Part shown: one piece after another, positions 33,713 through 46,850 of the stretch | Numbering within the stretch: the stretch's first letter is position 1 | How the letters are laid out: every line of letters starts with the position of its first letter | Assembly: GCA_013399305.1 (NCBI GenBank) | Contig: VXAI01000182.1 | Location: 1 to 64,000, forward strand | DNA: 64,000 nucleotides | From: Rostratula benghalensis | Lineage: Eukaryota; Chordata; Aves; Charadriiformes; Rostratulidae | Direction of reading: 5' to 3' | Translations under genes and position numbers: made by a program | Notes under the pieces: generated by a model | The model's input: the letters and a program-made list of their open reading frames with translations, nothing else | What the model was told of the DNA's origin: nothing | Database searches by the model: none

Positions 33713-36700
33713 CAGGACTAACGCAAGTTATTTTACTTGAGGACTTTGTACAATATCTGCTGGGCTCCCTGGACAGGGGAGCAGTTATCAGCTGCTTAAT
33801 TGTCATTATACTACTCTCATCCCTCTCTCCCCTGAATCTGTGATTCAATGCTGTGTGTGTCAGGTATTTAGGTGTTCTCTGCCCTCAAAGATCTGTTCAA
33901 AATGGTGGTCAAACCACCTCTCCCTTGCCTGTGTTCCGCTTCTTTAACCTCATACTAAAAGAACTGCAAATCAAGAGTATCTTTTTTTTTGCAGAAGTAC
34001 TACCCTACCAAACTGTCATCATCTTCTTAAAACTATGGACATTAGGAACAGACTATCTTCCAGCAGTGATCTCATGAAATCATATATGGGGGTAACACCA
34101 ATATGTTAAGCATCCTCCATGTGACCGTTCCTCCAGTCGCCCTTAGCCCCTGCATGATTTTGGGAGTTCACCTAATTCATGCTTGGTTCGTTGTTACTTT
34201 CCAGCAAACAGTCTATGTTTGCTAAAGAACACTGAAGAGTGTCAGTCATCGCAGAGGTTGGCAGAACTGCTTATTTGTCCAAAACATGGGTTAATCAGCA
34301 TTAAGAAGGACAGTCAAACGTCAGGTGGTCTCCTGGAGTTTCGTGAACAGATAACTTTTTTCCACTTTTAAAGGTTTCTGTTCCTCCCTCTACAACTGCT
34401 TCCATACCCCTTTCCTAAAATTGCTAATGACTTAGAGACAGTCTGCCATCGATTTGGAACTCCTGGAGCAAAGTGGTAGAATTAAGACTGCCCATTGTAG
34501 CCAAGAAGGATCTTCTATTGTATCCACAGTGTGGGGAAAACAGGCAATTTCCTTTTAGTTTGTGGGTGCAACTTTACTTGCTCACACAATCCTGCCCATG
34601 AAACCAAATTTTCCTGATACAGATCGATGGGATTTGCTATCAGGGTGACACTCTCTAATTTGTACAGCTACAAATGCTTCTTTCTGGAACCAGTGAGTGT
34701 CCATAACAAAAAAAAAGGAGGAAAAAAAGGGGAGGAGATGGGAAAAGAATTTGAAAAGTAGCTGTTTCTGAGCCAAGACCTCAGAGTCTTTTCTTCATCC
34801 TGTTCTTAAGTTTTGATGAGCCATATGTATGTACAGAAAGGATGCATTTGGCCCATTTCATGTACTTACAACAAGAAAACCAGCCCATAAACACCCCTAT
34901 AGCTTCATGAAGCATAGACAGAAAGGTGGTAAAGGGAATATTATAATTCTGTCCTGTCCTTTTGCATGCTGGGACACATGAACCTTGCCCACATGCTTAT
35001 GATAGATGGACCTGAACACAGGGTGGGAAATCCCTCACTAATGGCTGCTTTTTATCTTTCCCCCTCGCCTGTGATTTTCCTCCTCTTAGGCTATTAGGAG
35101 CACCAGAGCTGTCAGATGCCTTCCTCGGAGCAGGGGTTACCTCTTCGCGTCTGAGTAGGCTGAGCTGCAAGTGCAAGGTCTGGTTCATTGGCTCATCGGT
35201 GCCTACCCTGAATCTGCAGCTCTGCCTCCTGGGCAGAGAGCTCCTGCCTGGGCACCGAGCCCAGCACTCCTCAGCTGTGGATTTATTCAGCCTGGATGGA
35301 AACTCATTCTAGCTATTTTCATGTGCCGGTTACTTATGAGTTTGTTTTATGCCTTTTCCGTTTCAGCATCTCTGCTCTGAAGTGGGTTGAGCAACTTCCA
35401 TTAAAAGTATGAAGAAACTCTCGCTCTCGACAGCACTGTAAATCAGAGATTTACTCTCAATTGATTACACAACCAAAAAGAGGGAATCAATCATAGTTAG
35501 CAGATTTACCTGTTTTGGTGTAATATTTACCTCAGAGTAAATGCTTCTACTCTGACATCGGTATATTACTTTGAATTTATTTTGGTTAAAAAGCTCTGTA
35601 GTAATTAACAAGTATGATGGAAATTGCACTTTCATTATTTTTTTCTGGACATTTATTCATCCCTTTCCATTATTCATGTCCTCAAGATCTGGACAGGCTT
35701 TTGAATAATTTGTGTTCATTATGATGCAATGATATAGGATCAGTAGAGAACATCAAGAAGAATCACTGACACGAATTTTCATCAGTTTTAATAAATGTTG
35801 AATGCATTTTTCTTCAGTTGTTTGTTGTTTTGGTTTGGTGTGGGTTTTTTTTTTTTTAAATATAACTGCATATCAGAGCTTGCATGTTTGTGAAGGAGTT
35901 AGGTAATTGGAAAAGGAAAAGGTTTTCCCCTCTGCATATTTCTGTCTAACAGCTATTCAAGTATTATGGTTTCTTTTTTTCTTTTCTGCTTAGGACCCAT
36001 GGTATGCACTTGGTACTTTTAAAAGGAACCTTGCTCTTAATCTCTAGCCAGAGAGATAGCAGGACTAATTCAAGTAAAGTCCCTGAGAAAGAATTGCAGA
36101 ATTTGAAATCTTAAAAAATCTGTATCTAATTATACACTACTTGTGATTTCCTTTTTTAAATACACCAAGGGTCAAGAAGTAAATTGCCATAAAATGGAGA
36201 CATGAATAATTGTTCTTTTCTTTTTCTTTTTTTTCCTTTATTATCTGTGCAGAATTATCAGTGATGAATTTATTTAACTGAACAGCACAATAAATTGGTA
36301 GGGCAGAAGTAAAGATAATAATCAAATCATCTCCAATGTCCACATTGACAGTGCAGGATTTTACACAAGGGCCACGTACTTCATGATTGCTGATGAAAAT
36401 GAATCTAAATTACAAGCTAAGAGCAGGGTTTAAGATCAGATGCAACGCTGGAGAAAGATGTAGTGCAAGCCTGGCTCACACCAAAGGGGTTTCCACTGGC
36501 TTTTAATCAGCGTGTGCCTGGCCCTCAGTGCCCAGCACGAGTGCTCGAGGGGCATCCTCCGAGGGTGAGGTCGCAACTGGAGAAAAATGAAGGCAGCAAA
36601 GGGTTTTAGGCAAAGCACCTTCCATTCCCTGCCTGTCTCAACATCTGTCCCTCATCCTGATACGCGTGAAGCAGCTCACCTAAAGACCCAATCAATGACC

Positions 36701-37497
36701 CGTGGCAATCTGTTGCAATATGTGTGTATAAATATTCTGAGCTACGGCCTGGGCTCAGAAAAGCTCCACAGCCCAAACATGCTTTTTTTTTTTCTTTAGT
36801 TTTGTTCTCTTTATACAGTTTCAATTATCTTTTTTATTTTTTTTCAGAACCACTCTTGCCTTTTTTAACAGTGGACATGTGAAAGGCAGTTTTGTGCTGG
36901 CTGGAGTTCAAGAGGGCCAAAACAAGTACCATATTAATATCTTTTAAAAAGAAAACTGTAACTGCTTTATCTACATTTATTTCTCTGTAGTTTTTACTTG
37001 AACCTTATAGCTTATGCCATTCTTAAGTGGGAAAAATCCATTTCAATTGACAATAATTATTTTAATCTAAAGACAGTATATAAAAATATAAACCGTGACC
37101 TGATTACCTTCATAAATTTTCAAATAAATGTACTTTGAAATAGGGAGCACCGGACATGTTAGATATTTCCTGGATCATAATGAAGTCTGGAACAAACTAA
37201 TTAAAAATTTCAAAAAGATTACAGGGAAAATTAGTAGTTTTACAGGGTTTTTCACCCACTAAGCTGCACAAGTAGTCACACATTTCCCCTGCAGCACTCT
37301 CTGATGCTTTAATCCGGAACATCAGTGAACAAAGCATTTTAGATCAGGCAAACTTTGAGTTCCTTTTTCTGGTCAGATGCTACTCTTTAGTGATGCTAAG
37401 TGACATTTTACAGACTCCTAAGACTGTGGCTGGATATTAACACACTAATCCCATGCAATTTCAATTTTTCCTCTATTATTTTAAATATTTAAAATAT
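33713..37497. other. Intergenic, no gene recognised
   Basis: AT-rich, with scattered T-runs (for example near 33980 and 35846) and no recognisable coding or repeat family. Confidence 0.6.
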
Positions 37498-37502
37498 NNN
37501 NN
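37498..37502. other. Assembly gap (5 N)
   Basis: Five undetermined bases inside an AT-rich stretch, probably a small unresolved gap. Confidence 1.
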
Positions 37503-38478
37503 ATGTTTTATTTTTTTCTGTTAAAATAGTCATAATGAAACAAAATAATAAAACTCAAGTGTCTGGGTAACCAGATCATGCAAAAACACTCAACCAAGTC
37601 AGCCAGTATAAAAATGCAGATTGAGTTCATTTGACTTTGCTGTGATTTGTGTGACACACCTAGGGTCCAGTCTACACAGAAGGTATTATCACAAGCCCAG
37701 TGCCACCTCAGTGCACAGCGTTTGTGTCAGCTGGGCTAAGCCAAACCCAGCACTGTTCGTGACATAGAAGAAATAAAGAGGACGTACTAATCTTCTAAAT
37801 TTCACCCCAGTATCACCCTTCTACGCATGAAATCCAAAGACTCTGCTGTGGCACTGTATGAGCTATAGGAGGAAGAAGATGAGTGCCGGAGACTGTCAGT
37901 GCTGCTGTTGTACAGAGAACAGTACCTTTGTGTGATGTATTTACATGTAATTTCAACACTTATTTTCACAGAAGTGAAACTAAGTGGAAGTGGACTATGG
38001 CGAGGTTAAAGAATTCAAAATCATACCAATAAACCCAAAGGCAGAATGGTAGAAACCATCATAGTGTGGTAACCTACGTGCACTGCGTTTTACACAAGAC
38101 GGCTCTTGTTCTCCCTCTGCCATTATCTAGGGCAATAACTCTAGGGCTGGAAGACCTCACTGATTCATCTAAAAATAGGGTATCCACTATGTCAATGCAA
38201 TTATCAGTTGTTTCAACACACAGAACTCTACCCTAACCTTACAGCTGGAGAGCTTTGGTTAAATACCTCGGCCTCTGAGCGCACACAATACCATTATCAG
38301 CTTTCATTCAACCAGAGTGGTCATCCATTGATGTGTGGAACTTGCTAATGGGGATTTTACCCGGTGGTTCGGTTGTCGATAATTACGCCCTTTTGACCAA
38401 CACATATTAAGTGGATTATGCTGTTAAATACTTGTTCCCAAGGGTTCTGGATGAAAATCACACTGCCTTTTGCAGCTG

Positions 38479-38509
<31 letters not shown>

Positions 38510-38919
38510 TTCTAAAAAAGTTACTGCAGTGAAAGCTATAACCAAAGAAATTCAAATCATCTGCAAGATGATCTAATGCAGCTTGTGCCATACCTGATGA
38601 TTCTCTTTGTCTATATATTGCAGCAGTCTAGTCAAATTTCATTATCACCACCACTATTAGTAGACGTGAACAAAACAGCACTCGCCGCCACTCCCTCCTC
38701 CCACTGACAGCACATGAATGACAGCCGTGGTATAACTCTCCTGGGAAGTTACTTTCCAGAAGCACAATGACCAAAGCAGCTCTTAAACTAATGTGTGAGC
38801 CTGGCTTTATTCTGATTAGGATTCAGACTTGAGCAGGAGCTGGGGGAGGATGGCAAGGAGGAGGGCAAGGAGTGTCCTCGGACTGAAATAGATTGTGTTA
38901 AATTGGACGTGCTCAGGAA
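37503..38919. other. Intergenic, no gene recognised
   Basis: No gene or clear repeat apart from the A25 run listed separately. Confidence 0.6.
38485..38509. repeat. Poly(A) tract, 25 bases
   Basis: A25 preceded by GTGCAGCTGAAAAGT-like sequence with no AATAAA. It could be the tail of a plus-strand retrocopy, but no source gene or target-site duplication is recognisable. Confidence 0.85.
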
Positions 38920-39480
38920 AAAGGAGGGTGCAGCTCAGTAGGGAGCAGTTCAAGAAAGGGATCCTGGATGTTAATCAGAAGCTGGACTGGAGTGAATGGC
39001 AGTGTTTGGCTGTGGAAAAGGCTGAGCACCACCTGGAGACCTCTGAACCGAAGTCATCCTGCAAAGGGCAGAGCGCTGCCTTCGGTTGGGGGCACAATGT
39101 TTCCCAGAAATACACATCTGCTGGAGAGTGTCCAGGAAAGATGAAACAGAGGGAATGAAGGACGTGACCTAGGAGGAAAGACCAAATCACGTCATAGTAG
39201 ATTTGAGGTCAGTTGTGTCAGCACAGTGAGACCCCAGGACCCCATTTCAGGGTGTTTTGCCTTAAGCCTTTGGCACTTCCATTGCCTACTGTAAGAATTT
39301 TAACATATGAGAGGAGGAGGGGTGGGCTAATTCACGCTCTGTAACTTCTGCTGACAGCGTAAGAAGTAATGGGCTCCTATTACAGGAAAGAAGATGAAGG
39401 TTAGACATTACGTAAGCTTTCTGAACAGGAGGATGGTGAGGATTGCCTGGGAGACAGGGTTTTAGAAAAGATATGGAAAT
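38920..39480 (+). mobile_element. Old, broken CR1-type LINE
   Basis: Several segments match CR1 ORF2 and its 3' part in the right order. AGAAGCTGGACTGGAGTGAATGGCAGTGT corresponds to the K-L-N-M-S-x-Q-C region. CACCTGGAG is the 'R-P-H-L-E' site. GAGAGTGTCCAGGAAAGATG matches the 'E-R-V-Q-R-R-A-T-K' region. AGTAATGGGCTCCTATTACA with GGTTAGACATTACG matches the late 'L-D-I-R-K-N-F' region. Gaps and a non-matching stretch at 39190-39340 show heavy decay or a later insertion. The 3' tail is missing. Confidence 0.68.
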
Positions 39481-42400
39481 GAATATCTTTCAGCATACAA
39501 ATATTGTTACTTTTGTATTTATATTTTACCTTTAAAAATCTATATGCTATCTAATTACATAATAAAACAAATAAAAGTTGATACATACTTACATATTTAT
39601 AGTTACAAAATAGAAATTTGTCAACTGTAAACATGGTGCTTGCTACTCCGAAACAGCAAATTGAACCCCTTGCTTCCTTTCAGACCTAATTTTCTCTGAT
39701 TTTTCTATGATCTTTATGACGTAGTTTCTCCCATAGGTACCTTAAGAAAATGTGCATGTTCAGCCTCCGATACCTTCCACAGTTTCTCTGATGTGCATCT
39801 AACTTAACATTTGTTAACATCTGCTGTGAATCTTTGTTTGCTCAGAGTAACTTAGGCAAGTTGGTAAAAGCAAACATGTTTAAATGGTGCCCGAAGGAGT
39901 TGGCAGAGTTTATGCAGCCTGTAAATTAGTCTTATATGAGCCCTCACTGGATGTAGAAATATCCTTACTTTGTCCTTATGCCTTAACCCAGCTCTTCCAA
40001 AGTAAGTTAAATCCAGCAAGTCCTGACATCAGTCATGAATGTTTCTGAAACTCATAATGTGAAATTTTGTTAGCATAGAAAAACACAAATCAGTAGATTA
40101 ATTTTCTGTTAAGGTTGTGGTCTGCTTCTGAGTATTTCATGCATTAGATCAACTGAATGATATAAAAATATTTTTATTTTATTCCAACACATATGGGAGA
40201 AGTTGAGTTGACTAAATGTAATTTTCTGCTTTGGTTTTGCCTGCCTGTATATTTCAAGGCCAACTGGTACCCAGGTACTCCTTCCTATAAATCAAGAGCA
40301 GCACCGATGACTTCCATGCAGTCGTATCCTTGTAAAAGATCAAAGAACTGGGTCAACAGTATTTAGAATTTTTTTCACAAGTGCCCTCTCTCAAACATAG
40401 AGCTGTAATGGAATGGGGAGCCTGCCTCAGTAGCTGCTGTACTGTACCCCCTGCCTGCTAATATATATGCATGCCAGCAGTCTTTTTTTTCTCATGAAAA
40501 GAAATAGGATGACAATAATAAAGGTGAAGCCAAATAGTACTACTGCTAGCTTTTGTTGTTAACAGAATAGTTCACTGACTTGCAGTGTGTTGAAAAATCA
40601 TATGTAGCCTGAAATGTACATATTATACCTGCTGGAAAGTACATTCTCAATGCAAATGCCATGTTACAGACATTGCAGAATTAACATACGCAGCCCCTAG
40701 GAATACTTTATTATAAATGCTATACCTAAATACAGATAAGACTCCATGTATATTTATTTTGTATATAGAAAACATGATTTTATTTAGCATGAAGAACTGG
40801 ATTGCAGGATCAGTTCAAGACATCATTTCTTTGTAACTCAGAAAGGGAGTATGTAAATTGAAGGAATTTGAAGTTATAAGGTGCTTTACGATCTCTAGGT
40901 AAAGCTGATTGACAGAAAATGCAAAATATTGCTTTATGTGTAACTTCTCATCACCTGCATGTTCTCTCAGCCATGACACTACAGCCAACCTTGTAGCTGA
41001 TTCTACATCAGGATTCTTGCCAATCTCAATTCGTTTATCAGCTGAGACTAAATGTAAAATAACACCAACAGAGCCGAAACAATTTTGGATGCCAGGGTAC
41101 AATAAGTGCATTCATTACTAGTCCTGCAGAGAGCTGTATGAATACAAAACAGGCTCAGATCACACTCATCTTCTGTATCCTAGGGGTAATGAAAATAGAT
41201 GGTTTGTTCTTAAAAGTACACCCAAAGCCCACTTATCTTCATACACTTTCTGTCTTATGGTTGCCACCTAAAGTCTTGAACCTCTAATGTGACTATTTTA
41301 CCAAAACTCTCTTAAGCTGGTGCACATTTTTGCCTCGATAGAATTTCAGGCCATTGGGGATGGGTACCAGGCAGGGTCAGGAGAGGGGTTTGGGGATGAC
41401 AGAGATGTGGGAGGGGAGCTGGAGGGCTGGGGATGTTTAGGATATTTGTGGGGGTGCTTCTACCTCATTCAGTTTGATCTTGGAGCACTGGGTCCCTCTA
41501 ATTTCTCCTCAGCCATTAGGATGTGGCCCCATGCCCCATCACAATGAAGTTTTCTGCAATATTTTACTCTCGAGCAGGACATGGTCATGGTGCAACATTG
41601 GAAATGTGAACAGGTTTCAAACATATTGCTTTGATTGCCATTTTTCTTATGAAGCTGGCCCTGTATTTCACGATTTAACACAGTACCTTCATTAGAAAGT
41701 AGCTTATAGTAAATTTTCTCTTTAATTCTTATTAGTATTAAAAACAACACTAGAAAATAAAGGTCAGGTTCTTATTGCCTGGAACAATGTAAAGGCTGAA
41801 CCTTTCACAAAAATCATGGATGCTTCATTGCAGGGGAGTGTAAAGGAAAATGTCACTTGAGGAAAGAACATTTGAAAACACAGGCTGATTATCTGATACA
41901 TGAAGTGAAGCATCTCAACGGTAACAACTGGGAAATTAATTTTTGGAGAGTCTAATTTGATGTTTTTTGATCTGTGCTGCTGTCAGCACAGCACTGAAAG
42001 AACAGTACTGAGATTTCTGACTCTTTACAAAGTACCCAGTGCTTCAGAGCTCTGAAAATGTGTTGTCCTAAAGGAATTTAATTGGGAATTAAACAGCTGG
42101 AACACCAAAAGAAAAGCCACTCTTGTAGCACTTAGTTCATTATAAATTTGCTTTAAAAGAAAGTTATTAAAACCACTTAAGATACTCAGAAGTCTACCCA
42201 TACTTGTCTTTGTAAAGCTGCTCTTGCCTTCTTAACAGCTTAAACCTTGGCAAAAATCCTTCCTAATATAACCATGTGTGAAGGTAAAAAATAGAAAATT
42301 GCCTGCTTTAGCCACAGGGTGATGAGAGACTGGAAAGGAGTGGAAGAAAAGGTGGTTTAGGTGTTGAGCTGGAAAAGCTGAACACTGATCCTGGCAGTGG

Positions 42401-42758
42401 TCTGTCAGGGGCTGCTTCGCAGGCAGCCGGCGCAGGCTGCACAGCAGCAGGGTTACACACAGCTTATTAACTTGCCTGGAGGTGTGAGACCTAAAAACAC
42501 AGGCTCTCACACCTCCTGCTTTGTTGATCACACATCCTGCAAACAGGATTTAGTGTATAAAAGAGCAAAAGGGCCCGAGTGATAGCATGCAGTACTTCTC
42601 CTGTTCCTTGTGCCCGGGTAGAGCTCTGGCAGCTGGTGCTGCAGTGACAAACTGAACCCCCCCTCCCCGCAGTAATCCACTCCCAAATCATTACAGTTCC
42701 CCTGCCTAAGGGAGGGAACTGGGGTGGGTATTCACTCTCAACATAAAAGAGCATTTAA

Positions 42759-42778
42759 CTTTCAATTTAAATTGAAAG
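42759..42778. repeat. Perfect 20-base palindrome
   Basis: CTTTCAATTTAAATTGAAAG reads the same on both strands, with no loop. Exact 20-base palindromes are rare by chance even in AT-rich DNA. It could form a cruciform or bind a symmetric homeodomain-type dimer. Confidence 0.9.
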
Positions 42779-45144
42779 AAATTGGATTAGTGAGTCACGC
42801 AAGCAGGATCTTGCTATTGTCAGAGGTAGGTTGGCTGTGTTGCTTGCTCATTAACTTGGTCTCTTTGAAGAGAGATGGAGCCTCCCAGCAGTTTGCTGTT
42901 TTAATCCTCGCAATTTGTCTGGTGACTACCTGATTTTAGTTATGGATTTGGTACAAATGCTAAAAGCTTTCAGCAAATAAAATTAAGATGATTAGTGGAT
43001 CAAGTTGTGCCACCTTTAAGACAAGCTCTTGGAGGTTTGTTTGAGGAACACACAGAAGATAAGTTTTTCTGAGTTGTTGTTGTCAGTGATAAAATATCTC
43101 CAGGCTTTATGGAGGCCAATGGTCTCATTTACTAGTGAATTACTACAGTCCATCTATAAGGAACGTAGGATGTATACTGGAAAGTGTATCTCCCACGTAA
43201 GCACTGCGGAAGCTACTTGTGAGCTTGGCATAGAATCTCCTTCTCAGTGAGTGAGTGACATTTATGTCTGGGTAGATGATGATTTGGGCTAAAATTATTA
43301 TTCAATTTGCATCGCGTATATTTCTAGTCAAAGGTGTCCTGTTCTTCAGCCAGTATGTGAGCACTTTTTCATTTTGTGGTTTATGAACCCTCGTTTGCTG
43401 GTGTTCCATTCACCAGAGAGATTACAGCCTCTGACCCAGCCCCTGCACCTTGCTTTTCTTTAGATATTCTGAATAGGCCCATTAAGCCTAACAAGACAAT
43501 CAAGATTTGGGAAATCTGAGACAGACAACATGTATTCACTGTGTGTGTGTGCATACATCCCTACATGTGGACAGCATTTTAGATCAGCAAGTGAATGCAT
43601 GGGGGGAGTTGTTTCCTGATAACACAGTTGTCAAACTTCTGTAGCTGAGGTTTGTCCCCTTTCCCAGCTTTGCTTTCCCCTCAGCAGCACGTCTCTTGTC
43701 AGCCTGGAGGGGGATAAGAAAGGAGGGTGTGTGAAGACCTTAAGGATGAGTTCAACAAGAAGAGGTCTGTAAGGGAGGATATGTAAGATGTGCTACGTCA
43801 GTTTTTATGATACGTGCCCAAAGGCAGCCTCTGGCTGTGATAGCCTGCGGCTTCAGAGGTGCCAATTACAAGTGTATTTTAAAAATGAGTTTGTAACTTT
43901 ATTTTTATAAAATTGTATCTAGACAATCCTGGACTCTTTCCAGTAGCATGGCAACAACTTTCAGTATTCCTGCAAACATCCCTAAAAACGTCTTTTACCA
44001 GCCGGCTACAGCTCCCTTCAAAAATACTGAAAACAAGCAGTTTTGGAGAGAGTAGTGACAGAGACAGGCATCGCTGGTTTTCACATCACATTCCACCTGC
44101 ACAGGAGTTTTAATAGATTTACTTTGTTTAATGCTACAGAAAGATTTTCACAATGCACCAAGTGTGGAGTTTATTTCTGAGCAACCATAATAATGTCTGT
44201 ACTTTTAAATTATTTTAGGTTTGCTTAACCTTGGAGGAAAGGTGAAAGGGGAAGGCAATGTTATTCATGCTTAGCTACATTGATAGCCAGGTAACTAAAA
44301 TTAATTTGCCTTCTTGCCATTTAAGATTTCCCCAGGTGCCTCCATCAACTCTCCTTCATTCCTTCTTAATCTTTTATCCTTGGTTTTAAATCTTACTCTG
44401 AATGACAACATTCACTTTCTAAACTACTCAGCAATATCAGTTTTCCCCCAAAGACTTCCCTGAGGCTGATTTGTACAGGCTGCAATAGTCTCTTCTTTTT
44501 GTTTTTAATGACTTACATTGAACAATATCCTCACTAATGACATTTCCCCAGCAATGATGCACCAGGGAAAAGCCTGGAACAAGAAGTAGGAATGATGAAT
44601 ACAGCCTAAATGGATGGAGAAGGAAGTGCTAGAATTTGCTCCTGCAGCACTCCATAAAAACTACAACTCTTGTCTCTTTCCATCTACCATGAAGATGGAG
44701 CGCGGTGCTGCGATATTCTTAGACAGATATATCAGGCACACTATTGCATAATACATTTTTGCATCCTTACAATGAAAATACATGCCCAAACTTGCAATAG
44801 GCGTTCTGTATCTGTCTAGATAGCCCAATAAAAAAAGCCCCAGCTAAAAAGAAAGCCTGAAATAATCTTTAGATGAAAATGCAAGTAATAACTTCCTGCA
44901 GAGACAGCAGGTGATATGCAGAGACAGGGTCATTCCAGTCTGGCAAAACTAGTCATTAAAAAACCTCTCCAGCAAGCCCTGACCCCAAATACTTCTCTTC
45001 TCCCAGAGCTGCACACTTGCTTTGGTGAATGATTTCTTTCTCTTCTCTGCCTGTCTGCTCAGGGATAGATCCTGAAGTCATAGCTTTTTTTTTTAAGGCA
45101 GCAAGAAGGGCATGCTTCTTCCCGTGTCTCTGAGTTCTCATGCT

Positions 45145-45208
45145 CCTTGACTGCTGCTGGTTGCTGTTTCATAGCCCCTTGACTGCTGCTGGTAGTTGTT
45201 TCATAGCC
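45145..45208. repeat. 32-base tandem duplication
   Basis: Two adjacent 32-base units starting CCTTGACTGCTGCTGG and ending TTTCATAGCC, with two mismatches. A minisatellite seed. Confidence 0.9.
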
Positions 45209-46750
45209 CAGCTTCTGAAAACCAGACTCTGCCTCTCCTCTATCCCCCTGCCCCTTTACAAGGCATAATGACTGTTACTTGCACCTCTCCACAATTACTG
45301 GATAAAGCCGCAGTTGATAGATCAACAAAATGAACTGTAATTCAAGCTGTGAGCTCTTTGGTGCATTTATGACCATCTTTGATGTAAAGACCTGTAGTTT
45401 TAAACTTTTTTCCTCAGATGGAAGCTGTGAGAAAACTGTCTCCATCAAGTTCTCTGAAGCTGACAAGCAAAGTTGTCTCCTGCCATCTTTTTTTTTTTTT
45501 TTGCTGTCAGGCTGCAGAGCTCCTTAGGGTAGAAAGCATTGCAGATACTGACAGCCAGGGTCTGAGCAAGAGGTGTAAACAATCTATTTTCTGTGTAGTT
45601 GAGATATTTCCTTGTTGTAGCTGGAATTTAATGCATTTGAATCCATTGACAGCAGGAATTATGCTGAACTATCACATGCTTGCACTGGAGAATTTCTGGG
45701 TTACTTAGCAATGTCACATAAGATAATAGAAAATGTCATTTTTACTCAGCCATCACAAGGTGCCTTATAGAGTATGTTATTATTGCCTTTTTATCTTCAC
45801 TTCTCAAATAACACGTGTATCTCAAAGCTATGAAATTCTATTTAGGATCCATCTAACCCAGAAAAGTAACAGAGACAAATTTGAGAGGAAAGTGGTCAGG
45901 ACTCTTCAGGTTTCCCTCTGAGAACTGGAGACTGCCTGGACTGCTCTGGCACGGGAGAAATAACTGAATGGGTGATTTGCTTTGCATCAGAATTAGATCT
46001 AAATCTTGGAATTCATCTCCCCGTCCTCGAAGGTTAGAGTACATTTAACTCTGGATTTGCCTTCTTTTTGTCTGTGGTCCAGTCCTCCTTTATAGATGTT
46101 AACAGAACTGTGTCATGGTGGGGAAAAACAAGTGATTAAAATCAGATGAATGTCCCTCATGAATAGGATGTTTTCAGGGGCATGAACAAAGGTAGACTGG
46201 ATGATCAGTCTTTAATAAAAATTGTACCTTGAATTTTAAGTGTAAGTAACAGAACAAGATGAGGAGGAGAATTTACATTTGTATTTCACAGACTTCCTTT
46301 TCTAAATGAGGTGTTTAGACCATAAATTTCACAAAAAGATTCAGGTGGTGAAACATTGACACACTTCAGGGTGAAAGTTATTTCCCTGGAGGGTTTTCAG
46401 ATTTTGGTAACAATCCTAAGATTTGTCTGACATTAGGTTTTTCTAGGATTTCCCTGGAAACCAATACTTGATTTTTTTTTGAGGCTTGATTTTCAAATTT
46501 AGAGCATCTAACAACCTCTGATCTGTTCCTTTAACTTGGTTATGACAAATTTAAATAAATTAATTTGCTTTGAATTTCTAAAGGGTGTAAGCACGGGATA
46601 TTAATTTTGCAGTCAATGAAACCATAAAGAGAAAACAGAAAAAGAAAACTTCTTTTCATAACAGACTGCTCTATAGAGTAAAAACTAATTAGATTCTACT
46701 TATCACTTCTTACTCGCTTAATCTCAAGGTGTGTTATGAAGAGGAATCTG

Positions 46751-46850
46751 TGATTATCACTCTAAAACAGAGGGTGACCAAGGCACAGGGAGGCAATGTG
46801 GCTCCCAGAGATTGTGCAAAACTCGGCCCAGGAAGAAGGCTAAACCGTGG
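46751..46850 (-). mobile_element. MIR-type SINE remnant
   Basis: AAAACAGAGGGTGACCAAGG, CACAGGGAGGCAATGTGGCT and CCCAGAGATTGTGCAAAACT follow the reverse-strand MIR order (TTTTACAGATGGGGAAACTG, GGCACAGAGAGGTTAAGTGA, CTTGCCCAAGGTCACACAGC). Divergence is high, so a different tRNA-derived SINE with the same core is possible. Confidence 0.5.

Larger units (their letters stand above)
39481..46750. other. Intergenic, no gene recognised
   Basis: No gene recognised in about 7 kb. A Gly-coding, G-rich patch lies at 41.35-41.46 kb and a T15 run at 45488-45502. All open frames are below 100 codons without motifs. Confidence 0.6.

Noticed and set aside
46180..46240. GTAGACTGGATGATCAG resembling the CR1 'GGACTGGATGATC' word
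   Set aside because: The flanking sequence lacks every other CR1 landmark, so it is probably chance.
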